Part shown: in pieces, positions 19,580 to 31,145 of the stretch
Layout of the letters: the number at the start of each line of letters is the position of its first letter
How positions within the stretch are numbered: the stretch's first letter is position 1
Origin: Strigamia acuminata
Taxonomy: Eukaryota; Arthropoda; Chilopoda; Geophilomorpha; Linotaeniidae
Direction of reading: 5' to 3'
NCBI GenBank assembly: GCA_949358305.1
Contig: OX442315.1
Coordinates: forward strand, 33,320,427 to 33,384,426
Length of the DNA: 64,000 bases
Notes under the pieces: model-generated
Databases searched by the model: none
What the model saw: only the letters and a program-made list of their open reading frames with translations
Told to the model about the DNA's origin: nothing
Made by a program: the position numbers and the translations under genes

Positions 19580-20045
19580 ATCTAAATTTACTTCAAAAAC
19601 ACACTGAAAGAGCTTTACAAGAACATAAAGAGACATAGGTGTTGAGTATTCATGCAACATCCGAAAATGTCCTCCCATCAGGGACCAGACACCTTGTCCA
19701 GCACATCTTCCAACATCACTAATGAAAAATCAATACGAATCTCGTCTCTCCAAGTCCTCCTAGTCCTAGAACAAGTCCGCCAGGCACCAAAGTCAGCATC
19801 GAAAAAGGCAATGAAACTCAAATGAAAAAATTCAATAAAAGAACCATGAAATAGCAGAAAAAGAAAGAAAAAAAAAAGAAAGAAAGAAAGAAAGGCGACA
19901 GTGGAATGACCAACAAATATGTAAAAAAAAATAAAAAAAGATAAAAATAGAAACGAAAAAAATAGAAACGAATGACCAAATTCACCAAACAGACCAGATT
20001 TGTTTAATAACTTTTTGTCGCACCTCCATCCCTCATTTCCAAATA
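19580..20045. other. Noncoding stretch with A-rich microsatellite
   Basis: Contains an imperfect (AAAG)n tract at about 19861-19894 and further A-rich sequence. No frame or splice signal stands out. Confidence 0.65.
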
Positions 20046-20682
20046 CCGTATTTTACAGATTAAGAGCCGCCCTCAAATAAGAGCCACAACCGAGAGAGAC
20101 AATTTGATATAAGAGCCGCCCTTGAATAACAGACGCGGCTATTATTCGAGGACAGCCACAGCGCGGTTTATCGAATGGGAACCGAAATGCACAAAATGAC
20201 TTAAATCAGAGGTTCCCAAACTTTTTAGCATCGCGACCCATTTTTAAGCAAAGCGATCTTCCGCACCCCACTTCATTTACCAGTGCATTAAATTTTTCAA
20301 AAATGAACTACTAAAAAGAAAAAAAAAAGAAAACCAAAAAATTACATAAAATTTTACATAAGTTTGCAAAAAATAATTTTAATGCACTATTCTAGGAGGG
20401 GGGAGGCGTCATGTCTACAAGTTAGTTAGATTGCTACCAGTGTGCTGTTGTGCCCCACCAAAAATCCGCTCGTGCCCCACCAGTGAGGCGCACTTCAGTT
20501 TAGGAAATGCTGACTTAAATATATGATAAATATAATGAACCTAGAACAAACATAACAAACGTTTAATCAACGCAACATTGATATCGGCCACTATTTAAAA
20601 TAAGAGCCGCACTCGATTAATAGCCGCGGCTGAAAGTGGCAGTTTTGAATAAGAACCGCGGCTTTTAATCACGAAAATACGG
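20046..20682. mobile_element. Family C MITE, copy 4, interrupted by a hAT element
   Basis: The left end CCGTATTTTACAGATTAAGA and inverted right end CCGTATTTTCGTGATTAAAA match other family C copies. The interior carries repeated GAGCCGCC and CCGCGGCT words. A 306-bp hAT-type element with its own 8-bp duplication is inserted at 20207-20512, so without it this copy would be about 320 bp. Confidence 0.8.
20207..20512. mobile_element. Non-autonomous hAT element nested in family C copy 4
   Basis: It is flanked by a perfect 8-bp duplication, ACTTAAAT (20199-20206 and 20513-20520). The left end is CAGAGGTTCCCAAACTTTTT and the inverted right end CAGCATTTCCTAAACTGAAG. CAG-starting imperfect terminal repeats plus 8-bp duplication are diagnostic of the hAT superfamily. 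No transposase is encoded in its 306 bp. Confidence 0.9.
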
Positions 20683-20819
20683 CAAATCCACATCTTAATA
20701 ATATACAAGACATTTCGAATGCAAAAATTGAATTAAGTGCGAAGTGCGTACTAAAATTGTGAAATAAAAAGTGAAAAGACTACAAATCTTCATTAATAGT
20801 CGTCAATTTATAACGAATT

Positions 20820-21147
20820 ACTCTAAACAGATTGAATTTTTCTTTTCTTATTTCTTTTATATTCCTCATTTCAAGTACGTGGTAAATAAAGAATCAGAAG
20901 CAGACATAAAAGCGTTTAAGCTGGCTTCAAATACGGCAGGATCAAACCCCAGTTTTTATGTGAGCTTTAAAAACTTCAATCAGACTTGCAGTATAAAGAA
21001 AAGGGCGATATCAAGTTGCACGCAACAACCACTCAACCATTTTATATCCCAACCAAACGACTTATTCATTCCTTTCTCTCTGCCATCGTAGCACTTGGGA
21101 ATTTCAATTTAACAAAAAATAAATAATAAAAAAAAAAAAAAAAAAAA
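20820..21147 (+). mobile_element. Poly(A)-tailed retroposed copy
   Basis: The segment ends in AATAATAAA and a run of about 20 A. It is flanked by a perfect 12-bp direct repeat TTATAACGAATT at 20808-20819 and 21148-21159. Long variable duplication plus poly(A) is the hallmark of LINE-machinery retroposition. An open frame (about 90 codons) runs through it to TAG near 21091, but lacks an ATG in the insert and is not recognisable. A weak B-box-like GGATCAAACCCC exists, but no well-spaced A box, so a SINE is not established; a processed copy of some mRNA 3' end is equally possible. Confidence 0.75.
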
Positions 21148-21159
21148 TTATAACGAATT

Positions 21160-24100
21160 TATATCCAAAATTTATTTCACACCAAACACAATTTTTTTTA
21201 AAAAAAAATTAATAAATGAAATTTCTGCATCTTAATTTCATCATTATAAATTAATATCAGAACGGTGAACGTTTTGCCCAAAGTTTCCCATTAAACCACA
21301 ATGGCACCCTTTAAAAACAACATTAACTCAACAAGGAAAAAAACTCTTATTCTCCTAAAACTTCATAATTGTAATTATTCATCAACTTTAACACTAATTT
21401 CCTGCGAAGAGAAGCAGAGCACAACAAAAAATTTCCCACAAAAAAATCCATGAATTTAATAAATTTACAAATTTACATGTAATTTTTTTTTCCATTACTT
21501 ACAACACTTTGAATACAACTAATGCTTTAATTTGGAGACAAATTTGCATCTTAATTCGAGCCATGTTTACTTGTTTGCGGCATTAGTTATGCTCACTTAA
21601 GCCCCATCTAATCATCTTCCATCAAAAGACAATAGCGCCATTTGGCCGTGAGTCTCAAGTTTTCACCTTGTTCCTTACGATGCAGCTGCTGCTTGTCGGT
21701 GGTGTTTCATGCACATGCACAGACCTGCAGCGTACACTAAAATCTAGTCAAGTGTGTTGGAATTAAAATTAAAGCGCGACTTGTGAATTTTACGACACAA
21801 ATTTGCACTTTTAATTACGAAATTTCATGCGAAATGTAAAATGACGATTTTGACAGATTGAAATGTTCAAACGACATCATTTGGAAATGGACCAACTTTT
21901 AATTCTCTGATATTATTAAAAAATTCAACTAAAAAAAAAAAGAATTCAATAAATTTACTCACAAAGTGTGGTCAAATAAAATACAAAGTAATTAATAAGT
22001 TGGTTTAATAAATGAATAATTTTTTTTTTCATTTATAATTTTTAATCATTTATTAATGAGACTGTTTCACGTGCAATACTTGATTGATCACAAACATTTG
22101 TCACTTTCGCTGTCATCACACTAATAGTCGTTTGTACATTTATTGCTTCGTTAATTACACGATCTGGTGCTATTTGTTTGGAAAATATTTTACATAGCAA
22201 TATTTACACGCGTGATTTGAATTACTCGATGCCAAATGTCGCATTATGGATATCTCTGTAAAACTTATCTAGTCTAAAGTTTTTGACATCATTGACAAAT
22301 AAATCGTCGCTAAGTAAAAACTCAGAAGAAAAGTAAATCGGATCTTAGAAAACAAACGTTGTTTACTTGTTTGAAAAACATACAGCAATCACTTGCACAA
22401 CAATAGACAAAAAAGTAAAAGCGCGAAACTTTGGCAAACAACTTAAACATAATTTAAAACTAACAGTTTTAAATGTGCTTGTGCAGATGTAACTTTTTTA
22501 CAACAATTACAACATTATGTTGGTAGTTTTAGTGGAATTAAAACGCAGAACTTGGAAGTCTGGTATCTTTAAGCCAAATTGCGCAAAAAAACATTCCACT
22601 TTCCATTTATCACTAAAAGTGTGTAAAACTCTGGTTGCCGAGAAATTCAATCCTTTGGATTTCATCCATATTTAATCATTCATGGATGTAAATCATGTCA
22701 TGTTGAATAGCTAATACGCTACCCACTATCTACAGTCTACACCCGCTAACTTGATGTCAACAATCATAAATATCAAGACGGAAAGTCCACCTTGTTACGG
22801 AAAGAAATATTAGCTACTTCCAACGTAACAACTCGAACAAACTGGCCGTAACAGCAAATGAAAAAGTCCCAAATGTGTGTCAGTTCCATTATTCCATCGG
22901 ACTTACGGCATAATTGCGCGTACAACGCAATTAAACTGCGAAAATGGATAACAGAAGTAGTGTCCAGTTCTTCTATATCCACTGCGCCATGTGAGGAGTT
23001 TATGGTGGTCTAATAAGGTCCAAAATAAGGTCTAAATTCAACATTAAAAAAATTTCAAAGTGTAAATGATTATTAAAACCCCAACAAATATTTTTAAAAT
23101 ATAAATTCAATTTAAATTCCCATTTTTTCCACATCCAAATAGTTTCCACCCGATGTTTCACCCATCGATTCCACCACCACTTGTTCGTTCAATAATCATA
23201 ATGGAATGATTTGTGGGTTTGCATGTGCTTTCCAAGCTTGCGACGGGCAAAATCTACACGAAAGAGTGCGAGAGTGCACGAGCGGAGTAAAAAAGAACAC
23301 TTTTTATGAACGACATCATTGTCCCCCTCCCCCTTTCTCCGTGTATTTGGGGATTAGGAACACTAGGCAGACATAAATATGCCAGACTGTGGCAGTAAAA
23401 ATGGAGTAATAAAGACGTAGAATGAAGGCCGCTTTCTATATAGGTTCCTCACACACGAATACTGAGAGCAAATTGTGGTAAGGGTGGGGGACTTTGAAAT
23501 GTAGGGGTGGGGAAAAAAATAAGTGTAGGAAAAAATTGGTTCCTACAGGTAATAAAGGGAAGTGGCAGATTCGTGGTTCACTCAAAGTGTGGGCATATTT
23601 CGTATATACACCGCGTGGTGTTGGTGTACACACTTGCAAGCAACACTCACGTGTCTCGATTGTGGGAAAATTTCTTGTGGTCATTTGTGACCCTCTTTTC
23701 CCAGCAAAAATGCACTTGGGTTGCTTTTTCCTAGAAATGACCACAAATAAAGTGTCTCACCATCACAATTTCTCAAGGAAGAGGGGGGGAAATTGTTGGT
23801 CTCGCATCATTCTCAAGATTTTATGAATGGGGGAAAGGGAAGAAGGTAATTTACACGAGAGGAAAAAAATAATCATTTCCGAAAATGAAAAATGTGAGCC
23901 CATAAAGAATTTATTTTCTTTAAAAATAGATGCAGGAATTTGTGGTAAATTTGAAAATATCGTTTTAAATTTATTCAATTTTCTGTCGGAAGTTGCCAAT
24001 AAATTATCTGTTTACTTACTTGTATATTTATTTATTTATATTTATAATTAATACCGTACTTTAGTCGGAACGCTTTGGACACTTAAATAGTTTCATCCCA

Positions 24101-24448
24101 TTTTACAAAATGTACTGTATTATCATTTGCAAACCAATAGCACGCAAAAATGTATTACAAAATGTATTCTCGTAAAATACATTTCAAAATACAGTCGAAA
24201 CTCTTTATAACAAATCGCGATATAACGAATTATCGATGCCATAAACACATTTCTAAATAAATCAAATTAGTTTGAGCACATTGAGATAGAACCTTTTAAA
24301 TAACATTGCTCTACTAAGCCTATAAAATCTTTGTGTTTCAACAGTAAAGAGTTGGACCGGCAGTCTCTTGTTTGCAGGCCAGCACCGGTCCGCGGATCAC
24401 AGTTTGTTTAGAACCACTAATGATGATCGAAAGATTGAAAAGCCTTTG
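21160..24448. other. AT-rich noncoding stretch
   Basis: No coding exon is supported. Around 24185-24235 the word CAGTCGAAACTCTTTATAAC resembles the terminus of pogo/Tigger-like elements, without a partner end. At 24301-24333 a short sequence (AACATTGCTCTACTAAGCC) recurs with few changes at 62183-62215, so both are pieces of some dispersed repeat. A frame at 23494-23826 is open in both directions over low-complexity G-rich sequence and looks spurious. Confidence 0.5.
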
Positions 24449-24875
24449 CTATACTCGAGTTGCACTCAAAAAGGCACCTCACAATGTGTACTACCATTGG
24501 TAGAGCCAGTTTACTGGTGTAGTGATCCGAAAAAGTAGACCCAAACACCAGAATTGCATTACAATGTACAGACATTGTAATCGATTGCCTAGGCAACGGC
24601 CTAAAATTCAAACTTCCAGAAGATGTAAGCAATAAACACAACAAACATGAGTTTGACATTTTTTAATGTGTGAAACTTCATTTTAATGATGGAAATAACA
24701 TTTTTTATTAAATAAAATCAAAATAAACTAAATTAGTCATAACAATCACAACAATAAATAAAAAACAAAACTACTTCTCCTAGTAGTAGTATACAGTCTG
24801 GAGTTAGTAGTAAACTGGCTCGACCAATGGGAGTACACATTGTGAGGTGCCTTTTTGAGTGCAACTCGAGTATAG
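24449..24875. mobile_element. Long-arm inverted-repeat element, family E, copy 1
   Basis: The first 67 bases (24449-24515) and the last 67 (24809-24875) are inverted copies with only two mismatches, starting CTATACTCGAG. The interior matches copy 2 at 53527-54167 from the word CCCATTGG inward (for example GACCCAAACACCAG). The outer about 42 bases of each arm are unlike the outer arms of copy 2. There is no long coding frame; no clear target duplication was found. Confidence 0.8.
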
Positions 24876-27398
24876 AAAAACTATTTTTTTATATGTTTCT
24901 CAGATTTAGCGCCATTTATGCCATTAACCTATCTTTTTAAGCATTTAAACAGCAAAACTTGTTTAACTGCAATTCTAAACTGACTTTACTGAAGCACAAA
25001 GTTACAGCTGCCATAAATTTCAAATCTTTTTTCTCACATAACACAGATTTTCAACAATAATTAAAGATCTCTAACAGATAATAAAAAAAAAGATAACGAG
25101 AAAACGTATATTTATAAATTTACGACAAAACAGCTCGAACAAACCAGTTCTAGCAATAAACAATCTATTTCCAGTTTGCACAATTTATTAATATTCAAAA
25201 ATACCACTTTAAAAGAGGATGTGGGAAGTTTTCTTGTCTTTCATCTTAAATTTAACAAAATTCCTTCGGCTAAAAGTGGCAACTAACTCGCACCGCCCAA
25301 ACAAGAAAAAGAAGAATCAATAAAGAAAAAGAAAAATACCAAAAACGTTCCCAAACGTAAACTGCTGACTTCGTGCAGATTTCTATCCTGCAAGTTCAAA
25401 CAGACAACTAAAACATCCTTTACTTCCTTCAATAAAAACGTCAATATCCTCCACAGACGTCCCCCAACACTCGGTCAACATTTACACCCGTTTTCCTCGA
25501 AAAAACAATTACTTATTACATATTTACAAGAAAAGTGAAAAAATTACCCATCAGAAATCAATAGCGCCTCATTGTGTCAATAAAACTAAACAACGTCACG
25601 CCGAAGTCATCGCTCTTATTAATACTACACGCCTCTCCTTCATCTCCAACAACCCATCATTAATATAATTGCTATTGATTGATGGCAGACGAAATGTCAC
25701 AACTGCCACTCACCATCACCATCACGATCATCATCATCTCCATCAGCAATTGGAAATAAACAACTTTTTTCTTCTCTTCCCTTTTCTTATTTACCACACT
25801 TAACTCGCGCCCGGATATGGATTCCCAAATGGCTTCACCATTTTCCTCCCACTGACAAATTGCGCGCCACGATGCACGTTTAACGACTAAGGATATGGGA
25901 GTTTCCATGGCAACTATTTACATCTGCAACTTCCGTTTAATGATTGACAGCTAACTCGCTCTCTTCACGATCAAACTACTTGTTTACACACTCTGCAAAA
26001 CTCCTAATTTAAACATGTTCCTATTCAAACAAACTCACCCATTTTATCTATAATCTCGTTAAAAGCATCGCATTATTGATTCCAATAAAACATTAAATAA
26101 AATTGCAAATTAAAATGTATGAGATCCGTATCCGTGAATAATTTCCGTCGCTATCGAACCATCTTCGAGATAACGTTTCGAGTTATGACACAAACTGCTC
26201 GATTTTTCAATTCATAAATTCAACCATTTATGCCGTTGCCGCCAGTGTTTCTTTCCTGCATTTATACGTTTCTACTTTTTATTTGTTGAAATTTAATTTC
26301 AGTCGGGGCAAAGGGTAAAGCACACTTTGCATTAACTGAGGCTTAAGTACGGAACCGCACGACGGATTTCATATGCAATACCGAACTGCTCTTTACTCAC
26401 AACCTCGTAACGGTCACTGACGAGTTACGAGTTACGTTGCAGGTTTTTAGTCACATCTGCTTACTCGACCTCGATTACTTGAGTGGAAGGTGCAACGTAA
26501 GAGTTCACGACTTGGAAATTTTATGAAGTAATAAAAAATTTGTTGCATTTCCTCATCATCATTATAACCAAAAAAAAAAAAAGTAAAAACCTAGCTCAGT
26601 GTTTTCACGCACCTGGCGCAGAAACATACATCGTTTTAACATATTAAATGTTGTAATACCAAAAAATTGCTTCGTCCACTATTTGAGGGTCTATTTTAAC
26701 CAATGGCAGCCTTTCCTCCGTACTACACGTCGTATAAAAACACAAAAGAAATAATTGATGGCCTTAAGGTGGGTTCACACTTGGAAATAAAGTAAAGTAA
26801 ATAATACAATGGAGTAGAAGTAAGGTAACGCAAGTATGTTCACATTTGTTTGAAGTTGAAGTAAGGATTATCCCACACAAACTGTGTAGTTAATTGTTGA
26901 AGGAAGATTGCATCAATTATTCAAGATCAGTCGCTTTATTTGCACACAGCTTACACCGTACGAACTACACGTTTTCGTAATGTAACCGGAAGTGCCGTTA
27001 CACGTGATAGTTCCACACGATTACAGTAACACTCCCCCTGGCGGTGGAGACCCTCAGACGAGATTTGCATAGAACACTTGGCTAGGTGACATAAAATAAC
27101 AACAAACAGCAGAAATCTACTGATTATTCCAAATGAGGAATGTCAGTAGACAAATTCAATAAAGCTTAACACAGTGGCGTCGTGTCATTTTAAGAGATTA
27201 AACACGGGAAAATTGTGTAAAATTCCTGTTAACTCTTCGCAGCACGCTAGAAACAGTGCGACCTTTGGAGTTTCATTCTGCTCACAAGAGATTTTGGGAC
27301 ATGAGAATCTCATGTTAATTCTTGTGCTCTTGTATCACGAGTTACATTCAATTTTATCGTCTCGGTCTCATGTTAACAACTAGTACTAATTATCAAAG
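24876..27398. other. AT-rich noncoding stretch with CAT microsatellite
   Basis: An imperfect CAT/ATC run occupies about 25711-25740 and drives a Met/Val-rich spurious frame on the minus strand. The GC-richer patch at 26980-27060 includes CCCCCTGGCGGTGG. No gene is supported. Confidence 0.55.
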
Positions 27399-27400
27399 TA

Positions 27401-27834
27401 GGCACATTCGAAAAGTCATCAAAACGAGTGTAAATGTGTTTACACTCGTTTTCACATGACATTTAGACGAATTAATTCTTGTAAATGCCTTATAAACTGG
27501 TAAAACGGAAACGACCTGCATGCCAGGTTTAAATCTCCGTTCAACAAGTTTTCTCTTTCAAATCGGGTATTGCTGGCAGCCATCTTAGATTTTCGTTAGT
27601 TCGGTCCTCGATCGTAAGAACAATTTTGTAGCAGTTATTGTTTTTTTTAGACAACAATAACAATAATAATGATCATCACTATGATTATTATTTGGGCTAA
27701 TTTATTTACACTTGAATTTACTCTGAAATTTACACAAAAATTAATTTTTAAACTCGAAAATTAGGTCGTTTAACTTGACATTTACACTAACAGTTGCACT
27801 GGTCGTTTATTGCAAATGACTTTTCGAATGCACC
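27401..27834. mobile_element. TA-flanked inverted-repeat element, family G
   Basis: The left end GGCACATTCGAAAAGTCAT and inverted right end GGTGCATTCGAAAAGTCAT match at 17 of 19 bases; TA flanks both ends (27399-27400, 27835-27836). The interior includes a hairpin of GAGTGTAAATG/TTTACACTC near 27428-27450. No coding capacity is evident. It resembles family A ends (GGCACATTCATAAAGTCATG) and may be a relative. Confidence 0.75.
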
Positions 27835-27836
27835 TA

Positions 27837-27964
27837 GTGTGTCAATTCATCATTCAATTCACGTCGTAATACTTCTCTCAATCTAACTTCAAAAATGGCG
27901 ACTGGTTTAGTCTGTTTTCAGCAAGCGCGCGACATTTAAACAACATGACTTTATGAATGGCACC
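27837..27964 (-). mobile_element. Half of a family A element
   Basis: On the minus strand it starts GGTGCCATTCATAAAGTCATG and contains the family core GCCATTTTTGAAGTTAGA. The other half is missing or replaced by the family G element to its left. Better copies are at 56592-57244 and 45581-45863. Confidence 0.6.
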
Positions 27965-27966
27965 TA

Positions 27967-28913
27967 AAGTTCCAAGATACCTCATCCCTTGAGTGATAAA
28001 CTTTTCCCATAAAAGATTAATATCGTTCAAGTAAATTCTAAAAACAAAATCATCTAATTTTCTAACAGAAGCAATCCACTAATTTCTTTTTGCAATGAAA
28101 ATGAAGTAGCATATTAGGCACTTCTTAGGAGAATATGCGGCAACGAGTTTTAACAACAGACATAAACCACCTGTAAAACACTCGCCAGTTCCCTTCTCAT
28201 TAGCTCAGCTGTGCTGCATGTACCCAACACTATAAAACTCTCGTTGCCACTGCATTGAAAAAGCCAACCTGGGAGCCCTAAACCTTTCTAGTGGTCACTC
28301 CCAAAGTAGTTGCCACCATTCCAATTTTTTTTTATCTGCCTCTGGCAAGTGAAGCAGGGTTAAAGTTGAATAAAGAACTTCAAAACAAGACTAAAAGTAG
28401 ATTTATGGCAGTTACACACCACTAGTATGAAGTGAAGTGCTTCATACAAGTTTCAGCACTAAATCTAGGATTTATCACCAAAATGAACACATCATGATTT
28501 GTTTCTTTGTATTCATCAGTATTATTAAGGCGAAAATTTACTGAAGTGGTAGCGAGTCAATGCTTTACAAAATAAAATATTTTATTCACATAGATAACTC
28601 ATATTTCAGCATTGCTTCCACCCCTTACTTCTTCATGCATGAAAAATGAGGTGGCACTCTTAGAAATTGGGCCCAGAGCCGAATTTACCAGAAAACACAT
28701 TATTTTTTTTTATAAATATCACATCATGTTAATCTGTTAAATTTTTTTTTCCTTTTATTGTGGCCCGATCAATCCAAATTTCTCGGTATAAATTCGTTCC
28801 CTTGGCCTGACCTGTCCAGATTTGCCTCTTTGGTTCCACTAAGAAGTTCTCTGTATTGTTTCCCCAATGCATAATAAATCATGCTAAAAGCTGTCCTTTC
28901 TAAATGCATACTG
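27967..28913. other. AT-rich noncoding stretch
   Basis: No recognisable gene or repeat end was found; only short frames occur. Confidence 0.55.
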
Positions 28914-28915
28914 TA

Positions 28916-29184
28916 CTGCCTCGTTTAAACGCCCGGGCGTCAAATTTTTTTTTTTAGCCGACTCCCCGGCGCCAATTTGAAACCCAGCGTAAATTCGGGC
29001 CCGGCGCATACCCGAAAAATCGCTAATTTGTGGCAAAAATGGCGATTTTTCCGTAAAATCACCGATTTTTGCAGAATTATCGGTGATTTTTGGAAACCCG
29101 GCGCTTAATCGGGGCCGGCATCAATTCTGTAAATCGCCGATGACTGCCCGGCACCAAAACGAGCCCGGCGTTTAAACGAGGCGG
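28916..29184. mobile_element. GC-rich TA-flanked MITE, family D, copy 1
   Basis: The element is 269 bp and flanked by TA (28914-28915, 29185-29186). Left end CTGCCTCGTTTAAACGCC and inverted right end CCGCCTCGTTTAAACGCC differ at one base. The interior is rich in CCGGCGC words and holds imperfect inverted repeats around CACCGATTTTTGC. It stands out as a GC island in AT-rich DNA. Related copies: about 37216-37335 and 56728-56902. Confidence 0.85.
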
Positions 29185-29186
29185 TA

Positions 29187-30959
29187 TGTTAATCTTGTTT
29201 CTCCTTCCAAGAAGCTGTGGTTTCATCTAATGCAACGTCCAGATTTCCCGATACTAAATTTGTTCCCAGGCCAGCCCTGGTACCATGTACCGTTATCGCG
29301 GTCCTTTCCTATCAGTACCAATTCAACACTGCTAATAGAGCCCCAAATAAGGCCCCACTAACCATAAACCCACACGTGAAAAACTTATTCACCTGTCAAC
29401 TAATTTACACACCGGTCAAAGTGTAGTTTAGAATTTAAGCAAAATTAAAAATCCATATTGTATATTTTATATTTTCTGTTGCACTAATTTCCCCTATTTT
29501 ACACCTCATGATCATCTTGCCCTTCTATGCCTAACCCATTACTATTGATCCACACCAATAGCATGTCATTACAAGAACCTTGCCATCTTCCTCATATGGG
29601 ATGAATCAGCATCGTCATCTGTCTATTCATCTTGAAAATTGCCAGACTCAGCCAAACCCTTTACACGAATCGCACAGAATTCTCATTAACTCCTACCACA
29701 TTGCCTGTCAACCCTTTAACGCCTTTCTCAAATTTTTAACACTAGCTATGAATCAGTAACCGCCTGCATTTTTTTTCACTCTCACATATTACATATCACA
29801 AAAAGTTCATTGCACTTTTTTCCATTCCTTCCTTTCATTTTTCTTTCATCTCCTCTTCTCCTTTGCAACAACCCCTTTCTTTACACCTAGTGGAATGCAG
29901 TCTTCTTCTCACATTTTCCTAAGATTACAATTCCACATGTAGGTTTTGCAGACAGATGTAGGTCAAACAAAGTTCAACAACATCAATAAAATTCCTCAAC
30001 TATAAAAAAATTGGAAAAAAAAAATATCTTTTCATACATATTTCAATAAATGAAGAAAATGTTAAAAGCACTCTACAAATAACTTCTTTTTTTCCTCAAG
30101 AGCATATTAAATTCCTCTGCATTCAATTGCTGATGCTTTGTAAAATACCTGGCAAGAATAAAATCATGTAATTTTTTTAAAAAATATTTTCAAAGAAAAA
30201 AATTATTTTTTATAAGAAAAAGAGAGAGAAAAGTTGAAAGAATAAACAATTATATTGCCCCCATTGGACCAACATTACAAATTTCATTACAACAAACAAA
30301 TTTAAAATTTTATAACATTTTTCAAAAAAAAAAAATAATAATCAGATAACTGAATTTATGAATAATTTTTTATAAACATCAATTCCAACTTAAAATAACA
30401 AAAAGAAAAAAAAAACAATGATTAATTATAACGATTTTACGTTCCATTCTCTATTTAAAGTAGAAAACAAAAAAGCCTAAGTAGAAATTCACTCAAGGTA
30501 TCATTTAATGAGAATGTCTGATCTTTGCTTCAGATTGTGTAGCTAGACACCTTCCAACTGAAAGCAATCAACAGGAAAAAAAAGAAACAAAAATTGGACA
30601 TTGCCCTTGATAAAATATCACTAAATTCATTATCCAAATACATTTTATAATTAGGACTAATTATTTTTTTTATTTTTTCCCCCAATTTCGGGTCAATTAT
30701 CCTGCCTACTGCAGGAAAGAGTTCAAATTTTACACGTTTAAGTTGTCCTTGGCTTTCTAATAAAATGGCAAATACTTGGTCATTTTGACGAAATGAATGA
30801 AAAATAAAATTAAAAGTTTAATAGACATACTGGCTGCATTTTTGCCAAACAATCCCACAATTCCACAATCAAATATGTTGTCGTTTGATATGACGTTACT
30901 GCATCAGCTATGATTGGCTGCGGGAAAAAATCGCGCGGAATAATAGAAAATATTCCTAT
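29187..30959. other. AT-rich noncoding stretch
   Basis: Homopolymer-rich sequence without splice-flanked frames. The open frame at 29217-29426 has no supporting context. Confidence 0.55.
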
Positions 30960-31145
30960 TCAGAAAATCCGCAAAACATCCGTATTTTTACAGGAAGTGA
31001 CGTCATTTTAAGATGCAATTCCGCCGTTGTCCGTTTGGCTCTAGCTGCTATAGTTTTTGCGGAATCGTTGACGACGGACGGACGGACGGACAGACATGAC
31101 CGTTTCATGAGACTTTCTAAACATAGAGTTTAGACGTCTAAAACG
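30960..31145. mobile_element. Family F element, copy 2, left-truncated
   Basis: Shares with 5179-5442 the words GTTTGGCTCTAGCTGCT, a short CGGA array near 31072-31092 and GAGACTTTCTAAACAT, in the same order. The right end TTTAGACGTCTAAA is itself a palindrome. I did not find the matching left end, so the copy is probably truncated. Confidence 0.6.

Noticed and set aside
20820-21147. tRNA-derived SINE
   Set aside because: A weak B-box-like word exists, but no A box at proper spacing and no tRNA-like head; only retroposition itself is supported.
23494-23826. 110-codon plus-strand frame with opposite 102-codon frame
   Set aside because: Low-complexity G/A-rich sequence, open on both strands, no start context or conserved motif.
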